Positions 15,840 through 22,075 of a DNA stretch of 22,075 nucleotides are shown piece by piece. Both the position numbers and the translations under genes were made by a program. Source of the DNA: CAYLLN01 sp036496265 (GTDB taxonomy: Bacteria > Planctomycetota > Planctomycetia > Pirellulales > Pirellulaceae); the NCBI GenBank assembly GCA_036496265.1, contig DASXLL010000389.1, positions 1-22,075 of the forward strand, written 5' to 3'. Position 1 is the stretch's first letter. Each line of letters opens with the position of its first letter. The notes below the pieces were generated by a model that saw only the letters and a program-made list of their open reading frames with translations, was not told the DNA's origin and did no database searches.

Positions 15840-15872
15840 GGCGACGCCCCGGCAGCATCAAGAAACCAAAGA

Positions 15873-15895
15873 CCCCGCGTTGATTTATCGCGGGG
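15873..15895. repeat. GC-rich hairpin (CCCCGCG stem)
   Basis: CCCCGCG and CGCGGGG form a 7-base stem (8 with the flanking A-T) around a 9-base AT-rich loop. On the minus strand it is followed by a T-rich stretch (TCTTTGG), so it could be a weak terminator. The stem begins with the same CCCCGCG as the hairpin at 14299. Confidence 0.45.
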
Positions 15896-15937
15896 TGTGA
15901 GCGGGCCGGAATGGGGCATCAAGCGGCCCGGCACGAG

Positions 15938-15959
15938 AAAAAATAGCCTCTCCGGCTAT
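15938..15959 (-). terminator. rho-independent terminator-like hairpin (minus strand)
   Basis: ATAGCC and GGCTAT form a 6-base stem with a 5-base loop. On the minus strand the stem is followed directly by TTTTTT. The nearest minus-strand gene upstream ends at 16587, about 630 bases away, so the terminator has no obvious gene to serve. It may end a long 3' tail or an unannotated small RNA. Confidence 0.5.
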
Positions 15960-15973
15960 ACCAGCCAATTGTC

Positions 15974-15986
15974 GGGAATTTTTCCC
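15974..15986. promoter_or_regulatory. Palindromic site F (GGGAATTTTTCCC)
   Basis: GGGAATTTTTCCC with an outer C/G pair: a 5-base perfect inverted repeat with a 3-base centre. It lies 230 bases upstream of the 78-residue gene and has the core of the family but not the AGnCGAC tail. Confidence 0.4.
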
Positions 15987-16551
15987 GCCCTGACTAATTA
16001 GCATGTCGCAAATCGTCAACCGGGTGCTACGGTCGCGGAACTGAATCTTTGCCGAGAAATCAGCCAACAATTGCAGTCTTTATTTTCCAAGTCGGGGTGA
16101 CTGGACGCCAATAGAACTATTTTTGGCCGGGATGGCGGATTTCAGCAATGCGGTATGGGAACTGCTTTAGCGATATTCGCGTTCTGTGGGGCGGGCACGT
16201 TGCACTGAACTGATGTGGCATTTGCATTCAACGGATGGGTGGGACAAGCCGAGGGCGAAATTATCTGCCCCCAAAGACTCGGCGACCTCTTGAAGCACTA
16301 CCATCGACGAGCTGCTTGAAGGACGCTGTGAATCATTCTAGCCCGCGTTGCGGTCGTTGCTGCGCCGAAATCGTATGTTCGCATATCCGATCACATCGCC
16401 GGCCGGCCGGTTTTCATGCACAACCGCGTTCCTGTCAAAAAAACATCCGGCGAGCCAGCCGCATTCACGCCTCCTCTCGTGGTGTGAGCGGGCACTCAGA
16501 CCGCCGTTCGAGTTTTTTCATCTTACGCGGTGAGCGGGAATAGAAATGCCG

Positions 16552-16567
16552 ATTTCCCCGGGGAAAT
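16552..16567. repeat. 16-base perfect palindrome
   Basis: ATTTCCCC joined to GGGGAAAT, 20 bases beyond the end of the minus-strand operon at 16587. The half-sites are those of the GGGAA-TTCCC family in reversed order. It lacks a T run, so a terminator role is weak; it may bind a protein. Confidence 0.4.
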
Positions 16568-16586
16568 TGAGGTGACAATGGTTGTG

Positions 16587-17750
16587 CTATTCAAGCAGAC
16601 CGCGCTTCCGCAGCGAACTCTTCAAATGATTGAGCGTCGGGTGCGCCTTTACCAGATTTGCCGCGTGACGGCGAGCAATCTTGTCTCCCTCGTTGCCGCC
16701 GACGGCCTCGCGTAGATCATGGAGGATTTCCGCGGCCGCCTTGTAGTTGTGCGTTCCTCCGGCATTTACAAGCCGCTCCGACTCGCGCAGCCATTTGTCC
16801 GGGTTTTTGACCATTTCCTGCATTCGGTCGGCTCGCAGGCGCTCAGTCTTTGCCACCTCTCGTTTGGCCTTGGCCTGAGCCTTGCGAGCTTGCTTCGCTT
16901 CTGCCTCGGCTCGCAGAGCCGCTGTTTTCTGCAACAGTTCGTCGAAGGTTCGCTGCTTGTCGCTCGCCGGCCAACCGCCGGGAGTCCGCGAATCGCGAAT
17001 CACGGCGAGTAAGCGGGCTTTCTCGCTGACCGTGTCGCCGATCAAGAACCGCAGCAGCATGTCTTTCGCCGGCTGCTCGCCCTGGGCATTGACCCAGCGG
17101 GCGGCATGATCCTGCGAGTTATCCGTCGGAGCGGCAGTCACGTCCTTGCCAGCAGCGACAAGCAAGAGCGGATCGAGCCCGAAGAACGTTAAGATTTCAC
17201 TCCCGTAAGTTGCCGATTCGGCAATGCCATGCGGCACGGGCGGCTCGATCATCTCCTCCGGATCGTTGTAGTCGTCGTCCGCCGCACACAACCAAAGCAA
17301 GTACAGGGCCCGCAAGTCGCCACTCATCAGACGTTCTCGAACCCGTATCGCCGCGTCGAGATATTTCTGCGTTTCCCACACTTCTTCGAGGTCGCCTGTT
17401 TCGTGAAAGGGACGGAGAGTCAGAATTCCACCGCTTCCCTTGGCATCGCTTTTCCACTTGAGCTGCTCACCGTCAACGTATTTCGACCAGACACTTTTAG
17501 CGAAGGGCATACCACCCGGCAAACGCAGCTTGATTTCGCGGTCGCCGTAGTTTGTGTATTGCAAGTAAACGTCATAGCCTCGGCGGAGCAAGCCATCGAC
17601 ATCGCCACGGAAGGAACTGTAATGGTACTCAACCACGAGCGACCGTCGTGACACTTTGGCATGCGTGGACTGTCGCTGCGCGAATGCAAACTGCTCGTCG
17701 CTGAGCGGGCGGTCAACCGCCTGGAAGACCACGTATTGGTATTCGCTCAC
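16587..17750 (-). CDS. conserved uncharacterised protein (387 aa), coiled-coil C-terminal part
   Basis: The N-terminal ~180 residues start MSEYQYVVFQAVDRPLSDEQ and continue with VVEYHYSSFRGD and YDVYLQYTNYGDREIKLRLP. This pattern is familiar from widespread bacterial proteins of unknown function, often coded beside SWIM zinc-finger proteins (recollection, not checked). Residues ~265-330 are an Ala/Lys/Arg/Glu-rich coiled coil (AEAEAKQARKAQAKAKREVA), and the C-terminus is helical and basic. No signal peptide, membrane segment or enzymatic motif is seen. The start overlaps the stop of the 187-residue gene by four bases, so it is the last gene of a translationally coupled trio. Function unknown; the island context suggests an accessory or defence role, without direct evidence. 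Confidence 0.8.
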   Translation of the reverse strand: MSEYQYVVFQAVDRPLSDEQFAFAQRQSTHAKVSRRSLVVEYHYSSFRGDVDGLLRRGYDVYLQYTNYGDREIKLRLPGGMPFAKSVWSKYVDGEQLKWKSDAKGSGGILTLRPFHETGDLEEVWETQKYLDAAIRVRERLMSGDLRALYLLWLCAADDDYNDPEEMIEPPVPHGIAESATYGSEILTFFGLDPLLLVAAGKDVTAAPTDNSQDHAARWVNAQGEQPAKDMLLRFLIGDTVSEKARLLAVIRDSRTPGGWPASDKQRTFDELLQKTAALRAEAEAKQARKAQAKAKREVAKTERLRADRMQEMVKNPDKWLRESERLVNAGGTHNYKAAAEILHDLREAVGGNEGDKIARRHAANLVKAHPTLNHLKSSLRKRGLLE

Positions 17751-18310
17751 GATCCACCCCGTAGCTGTGCCAGTTCCTTATCACAAATAAACCCAACACG
17801 GTCGGCAGCTTGCATGTCGCTGGCCCATTTGGGAGCCTCGTCACCGCCGACGGTCTTGACGGCACGAATTACTGGCTTCAGGCACTGGCTGATCTCGTCG
17901 GTCATCAATCCTTCGTCGCTGCATTCGACTTGATAGCTGCCGCTTTTCATTAGCCTGAGCGCAAGCGACTTCGCGTCGGCAAGAAGGCCTAGTTCAACAA
18001 GCTGCGAAAGGCCCTTCTGAACGTCGGCATAAGCTTGCCAATCCACATCAAAGTTGTGGTTCATCATGCGTTCATCGAAATCGGTCGCGCGATCGATGGC
18101 GGACGACACGTCGGCGGCGAGCAGACCAGCCGGCTTTTCGATCGTCAGCCGGTCTTCCAACTCTCGGGCGACAACGGCGTGCTCCTTGGCGATCGCCAAG
18201 ACCATTGCGACCAACTCCGCCTTAGTCCATTTGTGAAGCTCCTTTTCGAGCAGCGGAAAGTGGTCGCTTTTCGCGAGCTTGCGAGGCTTCTTCGTCCCTT
18301 TCTTCACCAC
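17747..18310 (-). CDS. conserved uncharacterised protein (187 aa), operon partner
   Basis: It begins with a Lys-rich stretch (MVKKGTKKPRKLAKSDHF) followed by LEKELHKWTKAELVAMVLAIAKEHAVVARELEDRL. That helix pair resembles segments found in SWIM zinc-finger and related helical-repeat proteins, but the SWIM cysteines and histidines are absent. Helices continue to the C-terminus (YADVQKGLSQLVELGLLADAKSLALRLM, read in parts). It overlaps the upstream gene by seven bases and the downstream gene by four, so the three proteins are probably made in matched amounts and may form a complex. Function unknown. Confidence 0.75.
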   Translation of the reverse strand: MVKKGTKKPRKLAKSDHFPLLEKELHKWTKAELVAMVLAIAKEHAVVARELEDRLTIEKPAGLLAADVSSAIDRATDFDERMMNHNFDVDWQAYADVQKGLSQLVELGLLADAKSLALRLMKSGSYQVECSDEGLMTDEISQCLKPVIRAVKTVGGDEAPKWASDMQAADRVGFICDKELAQLRGGS

Positions 18311-19194
18311 GTTGGCAGTCCTTTCTTCATGCGCCGAGTGGCTTTTGCCACGTCAAATTGTGCGGGGTCGAATGGGCCGTTCCACTCCAGGAGTTCGCGG
18401 TATTGGCTGTGATTCGGATTCGTGATTGCCTCGACATAGTCGGCAAAACCGTAAACGCCGCCAACATCTTCCGGCGGACAAGCTCGTTCTCCATCGATAC
18501 AGCGCGGGTATTTGGCTCCCCGCTCGGATTCCATCACCTTTTCAAGGACGACCTCATGTTGCCAACCGTCTCCAAAGTCGTATTCATAGCCCAGCCGCAG
18601 TTTGGGGCCGTGCTTGGCCATCAGGTCGCTGATTCGAATGCCGCTGTAGTCGAGCGCACCAAAGTCATCGAAGTCATCCGCCATGAACCGTGGATCAGTG
18701 TACCGGGCATCCGCGATCTCAAACTGGTGCAGATGCGAATTCGTCCAACCCATCGCGGTTTGAATCAACTCGTGCAGTTTGTCAAGCGTTACGTCCTTCG
18801 TTTCAATCCGCCGCCAGATCGCCGGATCCGTGTCTTGCAAGATGATCTTGAAACGATAGACGGCAGCCTTGTCGTCGCTTGCCTCGGCGATGTGGCTCGC
18901 GGCTGGACCGACATAAGTCCACTCCCTGACCGTGCGGGTGATGCGTTTGCCTTTCCATTTTGGAATGGCACCGTCTGCGACCAGAATCTCAATGGACCGG
19001 GGAACGCCCGGCTGTCGCCGAATGAGCCCTTTCTTTTCGAGCGTCTTCATCATTTGGTTCACCGACGGTGGCGAGACGTCCATCGCCTCGGCAATCTCCG
19101 ACTCCGCCGGCGGCAAACCGAAGCCATCCATATAGGCGTTGATGTAGGCGAGATATCGCCGCTGCGTGGGTGTCACTTCCGCCATCGCAAACAT
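18304..19194 (-). CDS. LexA-type winged helix fused to a plasmid pRiA4b ORF-3-like domain
   Basis: A 296-residue protein. Residues ~8-72 look like the LexA DNA-binding winged helix (TPTQRRYLAYINAYMDGFG, PPAESEIAEAMDVSPPSVNQ, LEKKGLIRR). The LexA peptidase part is absent. Residues ~112-290 match the pRiA4b ORF-3-like family (YRFKIILQDTDPAIWRRIE, the typical MGWTNSHLHQFEI, YEYDFGDGWQHEVVLE, and YPRCIDGERACPPEDVGG). That family is common on plasmids and islands, with unknown biochemical role. The start at 19194 has GGAG seven bases upstream; a second ATG at 19185 follows AAAGG. The open frame to 19395 is not supported. It is the first gene of the trio, divergent from abiEi, and may regulate its own operon. 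Confidence 0.85.
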   Translation of the reverse strand: MFAMAEVTPTQRRYLAYINAYMDGFGLPPAESEIAEAMDVSPPSVNQMMKTLEKKGLIRRQPGVPRSIEILVADGAIPKWKGKRITRTVREWTYVGPAASHIAEASDDKAAVYRFKIILQDTDPAIWRRIETKDVTLDKLHELIQTAMGWTNSHLHQFEIADARYTDPRFMADDFDDFGALDYSGIRISDLMAKHGPKLRLGYEYDFGDGWQHEVVLEKVMESERGAKYPRCIDGERACPPEDVGGVYGFADYVEAITNPNHSQYRELLEWNGPFDPAQFDVAKATRRMKKGLPTW

Positions 19195-19359
19195 CCTTTC
19201 GCTCCATCTCCCCGGCCGCCCGTATGAAGATTTTATAAGGCAGACGGCTCGTACCGGGGGAGCGAGGGCAGTCTTCGCCGCGTACCCGAACCTGCCAGAA
19301 GGCGCCTCTCCTATAAATAACAACGAGTTCCAGGGCTCCCCACTCATACTTGAAAAGCG

Positions 19360-19387
19360 TTGATTGTCGCCTCTTTTCTGGTATGAT
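19360..19387 (+). promoter_or_regulatory. sigma70-type promoter of abiEi, probably leaderless
   Basis: A -35 box TTGATT (19360-19365) and a -10 box TATGAT (19382-19387), 16 bases apart, are close to the sigma70 consensus. The expected transcription start, about seven bases past the -10, falls on the A of the ATG at 19394. The mRNA would then have no 5' leader. Confidence 0.55.
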
Positions 19388-19393
19388 TGGGGC

Positions 19394-20212
19394 ATGGGCA
19401 GCGTTCAGAACTTTGTCGATTCACAGCTTGTCCAAGGTCGGAGTTTCTTCACGAAACCAGTCGCCTTGGCTGAAACCGGCCTATCGCCTGACGCGTTGAA
19501 GTCAGCTATTGCCCGGCTTTCCAGGCAAGGCGATATTGTTTCCCCGCGACGGGGATTTTACCTGATCCTGCGGCCCGAAGATCGTGCGCTCGGTGCTCCC
19601 GATCCCGCTCGATGGATCGACCCGTTGATGAAGTTCCTGGAAGTCGATTACCGCATCTCCCTGCTTCGTGCGGCGGCGTTTCATGGGGCTGCCCATCAGG
19701 CGGCAATGGTCTTTCAGGTCATCGCGCCACGACAGCTACCGGGAATCGAAATTGGACGCCAGAAGATCGAGTTCCTGTTCCAGTCGCCGGAAGCCTTCGA
19801 TGAGGCGAACCGCCCAGAGTGGCTGGCACAACTCAAAACGGACACCGGGTTCGCCAAGGTTGCCGGTGTGGAGTTGACCGTGCTCGACATCAGCCGTTAT
19901 TTCCATCGGGCCGGCGGGATCAACGGGGCCGCCCAAGCCGTTCACGACTTGGGCAAGAAAGCCGACGCTCGCCTCCTGGCCAAGGTGGCAACCGCCTACG
20001 AGAACTCAGCGGTTCGACGGCTGGGGTATCTCCTGGAACATTTCGGACATGCCCGACCGGCGAATGCGCTCCGGCCCTTTGCCCGACGGGCCAAGTCCTT
20101 CAAAGCCCTCGATCCTTCTGTCAAACCCATCGTTCCCGAACTGGCCGCGACGGAGGAACGGAACGCGGATTGGAAGCTCATCATCAACGTGCCAGTGGAG
20201 ATTGACCTGTGA
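19394..20212 (+). CDS. abiEi: AbiEi-like antitoxin (type IV toxin-antitoxin system)
   Basis: A 272-residue protein with an N-terminal winged helix (VQNFVDSQLVQGRSFFTKPVAL in parts, then LKSAIARLSRQGDIVSPRRGFYLI) and the C-terminal AbiEi domain (ISLLRAAAFHGAAHQAAMVFQ, ELTVLDISRYFHRAGGING). AbiEi proteins repress their own promoter through the winged helix and counter the nucleotidyltransferase toxin AbiEii. Length and domain order are normal. The start at 19394 is chosen because it follows the TATGAT box at the distance expected for a leaderless message; an upstream ATG at 19364 would overlap the promoter. The stop overlaps the GTG start of the toxin gene by four bases. Phage resistance by abortive infection is the known role of such pairs. 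Confidence 0.88.
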   Translation: MGSVQNFVDSQLVQGRSFFTKPVALAETGLSPDALKSAIARLSRQGDIVSPRRGFYLILRPEDRALGAPDPARWIDPLMKFLEVDYRISLLRAAAFHGAAHQAAMVFQVIAPRQLPGIEIGRQKIEFLFQSPEAFDEANRPEWLAQLKTDTGFAKVAGVELTVLDISRYFHRAGGINGAAQAVHDLGKKADARLLAKVATAYENSAVRRLGYLLEHFGHARPANALRPFARRAKSFKALDPSVKPIVPELAATEERNADWKLIINVPVEIDL

Positions 20213-20769
20213 TCCCACTGGCACATATCCAGCAATGGACAGCGCACGCTCCCTGGCCTGACCTGCGGCAGGTGGAACAGGATTTGATTATCTGCCGGGC
20301 CATGTGTGACCTGTTCAACCATCCGCAGTTACAGGGCAATATTGCCTTTCGCGGCGGTACGGCCATCCACAAACTGCTGTTTGGCAAGCCGCTACGGTAT
20401 TCGGAAGACATCGACCTGGTTCAGACGCAGCCGAAGCCGATTGGCAGCATCATTGACGGGGTACGGGATGCCCTGTCGTGGCTCGGCAAATGCAACCGCG
20501 ATCAAGCTCCCCACACGACGCATCTGATCTTCAAGTTCACGCCGGATGCTGGCGGCACGCTCAAGCTCAAGATCGAAATCAACACGCGCGAACACCAGAA
20601 CCTTTACGACCTGAAGACCTACCCATTCGAGGTCAATAGCGACTGGCATCAGGCGAAGGCAGACATTGTTTCATTCGAGCCGGAAGAACTTTTCGGCACC
20701 AAGCTTCGGGCGCTGCTCCAGCGGCACAAGAATCAGAGAAGCGATGCAAGCACAAGCGTCTTTGCATAG
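20209..20769 (+). pseudogene. abiEii: AbiEii-like nucleotidyltransferase toxin, C-terminally truncated
   Basis: 186 residues, GTG start overlapping the abiEi stop. The nucleotidyltransferase core is intact: FRGGTAIHKL (G49, G50), YSEDIDLV with D67 and D69, and LKLKIEINTREH. The family match continues to FGTKLRALLQRHKN (~175), where relatives carry RRKGRDLFDLW-type sequence and roughly 100 further residues. Here about ten unrelated residues (RSDASTSVFA) precede the stop. The loss of the C-terminal helical domain probably inactivates or alters the toxin. The break lies just before the integrase gene, which suggests a recombination event through the toxin gene. It could still make a stable short protein, so pseudogene status is a judgement from length. 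Confidence 0.8.
20744..20767. repeat. inverted repeat at the toxin break, candidate attachment site
   Basis: ATGCAA and TTGCAT, 12 bases apart, lie exactly over the unrelated tail of the truncated toxin and 50 bases beyond the 3' end of the integrase gene. Tyrosine-recombinase core sites are short inverted repeats around a spacer, so this is a candidate att remnant (inference). No second copy is visible in the window. Confidence 0.3.
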
Positions 20770-20773
20770 CGAA

Positions 20774-20796
20774 GGTGGGCCGGGCGATGGCCCACC
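20774..20796. terminator. hairpin between convergent abiEii and integrase genes
   Basis: GGTGGGCC and GGCCCACC form a perfect 8-base stem with a 7-base loop, located between the two convergent genes. There is no T run on either side, so it would be a factor-aided or weak terminator in both directions. Confidence 0.5.
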
Positions 20797-20817
20797 TGAT
20801 GATGCCACGGGATCAGG

Positions 20818-21846
20818 CTAAGTTTGGGCCGCTATAGATTGCGTCGCGGTCAGTGCTGCCTGTCGTAGGTGGGCCACGTCCTCCGCCAAGTGCGAGTAGT
20901 AGTGGCTGACCATCTGCGTGCTCGTATGACCGAGGAGTTCAGCGACTTGGGCGATACCCACACCCGACACCAGCGCCTTCGTCGCGAAGGCATGGCGATA
21001 GGTGTAGGCGACGACGCCGGCTAAATTGGGATGCTTCTTTCGCAATTCCTTGAAGCGGCAGCGGATGGCATTGCCCGTGAAGGCACGCCCGCGTGTGTTG
21101 CGAAAGAGTGGCCCCGTCGGGTGCTTGGCGGCAAGGCGCTTGCTCAGCTCGACCATTGCCGGTGTGAGGTAAATAATTCGGGGTCGGCCGGTTTTTCCGA
21201 CCGTCTTGTGTTGCTTCAAAATCCAAACGCCCAGCTCGAAGTTGCAATCGGCAGCGGTGACGGCCGCTACCTCGCCTGGCCGGCAGCCCGTCTCTTGAAG
21301 GGCGAAGACGAAATCGCGGAATACCTGGTCCTTGATCGCCGCCATGATCTGCTGCTTCTCAGCCGCCGTGACGACGCGCTCGCGGCGATTAGAGGGCGGC
21401 TTCTTGACGTGCCTGATCGGGTTGCTCGCAATCAACCCCTCTTGCTCGCCCCAAGAATAAACTCGCTTCACGGCGACAATGGCGTGTCGCCTCGCACCTT
21501 TCCACGTCGGGTGATAATCCACCCAGCGCGTGATGTGGAATGGCTTTACCTGCAATGCCGGCAAACGGCCGTGCTGTTTGCAAAAGCTCTGCAAGAAGTC
21601 CTTGTAGAGGCGGTATGACTTCTTTGCATGGTGCAGCAGCGAGTATTCCAGGAACAGGTCGCAAAGTGTAACGACAAGCAAGCTGTCATCCGCCTGCTGC
21701 CGCGGCTCGCCGGCCATCAACTTATAGAAGGCGTCCAGCGCGGCTTTTTCGTTCTCCTTGCCGATGGCAAGGCGGACCTGTTTGCCGTTTACCTCGACGT
21801 ACCAAGCGTTCTTCGACGCGCGAAACCACGGTTTGCGAATACGCAT
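20818..21846 (-). CDS. tyrosine recombinase / site-specific integrase
   Basis: A 342-residue integrase: a basic N-terminal arm (RIRKPWFRASKNAWYV), a SAM-like core-binding domain at ~55-150, and the catalytic domain at ~160-325. Catalytic residues: R189 in TGCRPGEV, Lys near 214-218 in HKTVGKTGRPR, R284 in YTYRHAFAT, H307 in LLGH, and nucleophile Y317 in HYYSHL. The first His of the HxxR motif is Tyr (Y281), as in several phage-type integrases. The ATG at 21846 has GGAGAG seven bases upstream; a TTG two codons earlier is less likely. It converges on the truncated toxin and probably mobilised, or was left by, an element that inserted here. Confidence 0.92.
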   Translation of the reverse strand: MRIRKPWFRASKNAWYVEVNGKQVRLAIGKENEKAALDAFYKLMAGEPRQQADDSLLVVTLCDLFLEYSLLHHAKKSYRLYKDFLQSFCKQHGRLPALQVKPFHITRWVDYHPTWKGARRHAIVAVKRVYSWGEQEGLIASNPIRHVKKPPSNRRERVVTAAEKQQIMAAIKDQVFRDFVFALQETGCRPGEVAAVTAADCNFELGVWILKQHKTVGKTGRPRIIYLTPAMVELSKRLAAKHPTGPLFRNTRGRAFTGNAIRCRFKELRKKHPNLAGVVAYTYRHAFATKALVSGVGIAQVAELLGHTSTQMVSHYYSHLAEDVAHLRQAALTATQSIAAQT

Positions 21847-21987
21847 GACCAAGCTCTCCGGCTACGGGAAACGTAGGTGAGCCGGAAGACTTGTCGTTGG
21901 ATTCGTTTTCGCTACAGGCGGGCTAGGATTTCAACCCTGAGTATTGCCCACAAGTTTGTAGATTCTACCGGTTTGAGTTGGCGTGCT

Positions 21988-22020
21988 AGCTGGGTTTTTC
22001 TCGGGAAAATCACCTAGCCG
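21988..22020 (+). promoter_or_regulatory. AGCTAGG-like box followed by a partial GGGAA site (copy I)
   Basis: AGCTGGGTTTTTCT at 21988-22001 matches the leader box of the 105-residue gene at 12 of 14 bases. GGGAAAATCACCTAG (22003-22017) follows, an incomplete copy of sites A and B. The stretch 21847-22075 has no supported gene. The elements may belong to a plus-strand gene starting beyond the window. Confidence 0.3.
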
Positions 22021-22075
22021 GTTGTTGGTCGGGGATTTGCTTTTGTAGGTCGCAACCGCGACTTGGCGAGAGGGA

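Larger units (their letters stand above)
15744..16586. other. 843-base region without a supported gene
   Basis: All frames here give only short Arg/Ser/Pro-rich translations without a ribosome binding site, so I call no gene. The region does hold several structures: the leader of the 78-residue gene, sites E and F, the hairpin at 15873-15895, a minus-strand terminator-like hairpin at 15938-15959, a run of seven A's beside a weak 4-base stem (16437-16461), and a 16-base palindrome at 16552-16567. The weak stem with the A run could serve as terminator of the three-gene minus-strand operon. A small RNA gene on the minus strand is possible. Confidence 0.5.

Noticed and set aside
16235..16543. Plus-strand 102-codon frame in the long gap
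   Set aside because: Arg/Ser/His-rich translation without ribosome binding site or recognisable motif.
18304..19194. LexA, the SOS repressor
   Set aside because: Only the winged helix is LexA-like; the Ser-Lys peptidase domain is replaced by a pRiA4b ORF-3-like domain.
19536..19556. TTCCCCG...CGGGGA dyad as another regulatory palindrome
   Set aside because: It lies inside the abiEi coding sequence and its centre does not match the intergenic site family.
1..22075. CRISPR array, tRNA or rRNA genes, insertion sequence transposase
   Set aside because: No regularly spaced repeats, cloverleaf sequences, rRNA-like sequence or transposase motif were seen on either strand.

Overview
The window looks like chromosomal DNA of a Gram-negative, non-enteric bacterium of moderate to high GC. 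My best guess is a planctomycete (Pirellulales-like). This rests on the mix of FixJ-type regulators, a REC-HDOD protein, a Tad secretion cluster and small lineage-specific proteins, and it is inference because no rRNA or other marker gene is present.

Left part (1-3660): the 3' end of an unidentified gene, a small predicted secreted protein, then two minus-strand regulators. These are a REC-HDOD protein and a FixJ-like receiver/LuxR-HTH protein whose phosphoacceptor Asp is replaced by Glu.

Centre (3662-13934): a long plus-strand operon for a Tad (Flp-type) pilus or secretion machine, in the order tadZ/cpaE, tadA/cpaF, tadB, tadC, two tadE-like genes and tadG. It runs directly, with a 4-base overlap, into a PAS histidine kinase, then a REC-HD-GYP cyclic-di-GMP phosphodiesterase and a stand-alone receiver. 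No Flp pilin, secretin (cpaC/rcpA), cpaB or prepilin peptidase gene is present here, so those parts must be encoded elsewhere. The layout suggests that pilus assembly and c-di-GMP signalling are produced together.

Right of the operon (13971-16586): three minus-strand genes. One is a canonical FixJ-like regulator, a paralogue of the Glu variant. The other two are small proteins of unknown function with very strong ribosome binding sites and GC-rich leader hairpins. An ~840-base gene-free stretch follows.

The most interesting signal is a family of near-palindromes of the form GGGAA-N(1-3)-TTCCC. They occur at least eight times, only between genes, usually about 80-140 bases upstream of the regulator genes, the small-protein genes and the tad operon. 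Many share an extra AGnCGAC-like tail. A second 14-base box, AGCTAGGnTTTnCT, recurs in the leaders of both small-protein genes and near the right edge. Together these suggest an undescribed local regulon connecting the FixJ-like regulators, the small proteins and the Tad cluster.

Right part (16587-21846): an accessory block. It holds a three-gene overlapping minus-strand operon (a LexA-type winged helix fused to a pRiA4b ORF-3 domain, plus two uncharacterised proteins). Divergent from it is an AbiEi/AbiEii type IV toxin-antitoxin pair whose antitoxin appears to be read from a leaderless promoter and whose toxin is truncated. A tyrosine recombinase gene follows, facing the broken toxin gene. 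This looks like a mobile or defence-associated island with an integration scar.
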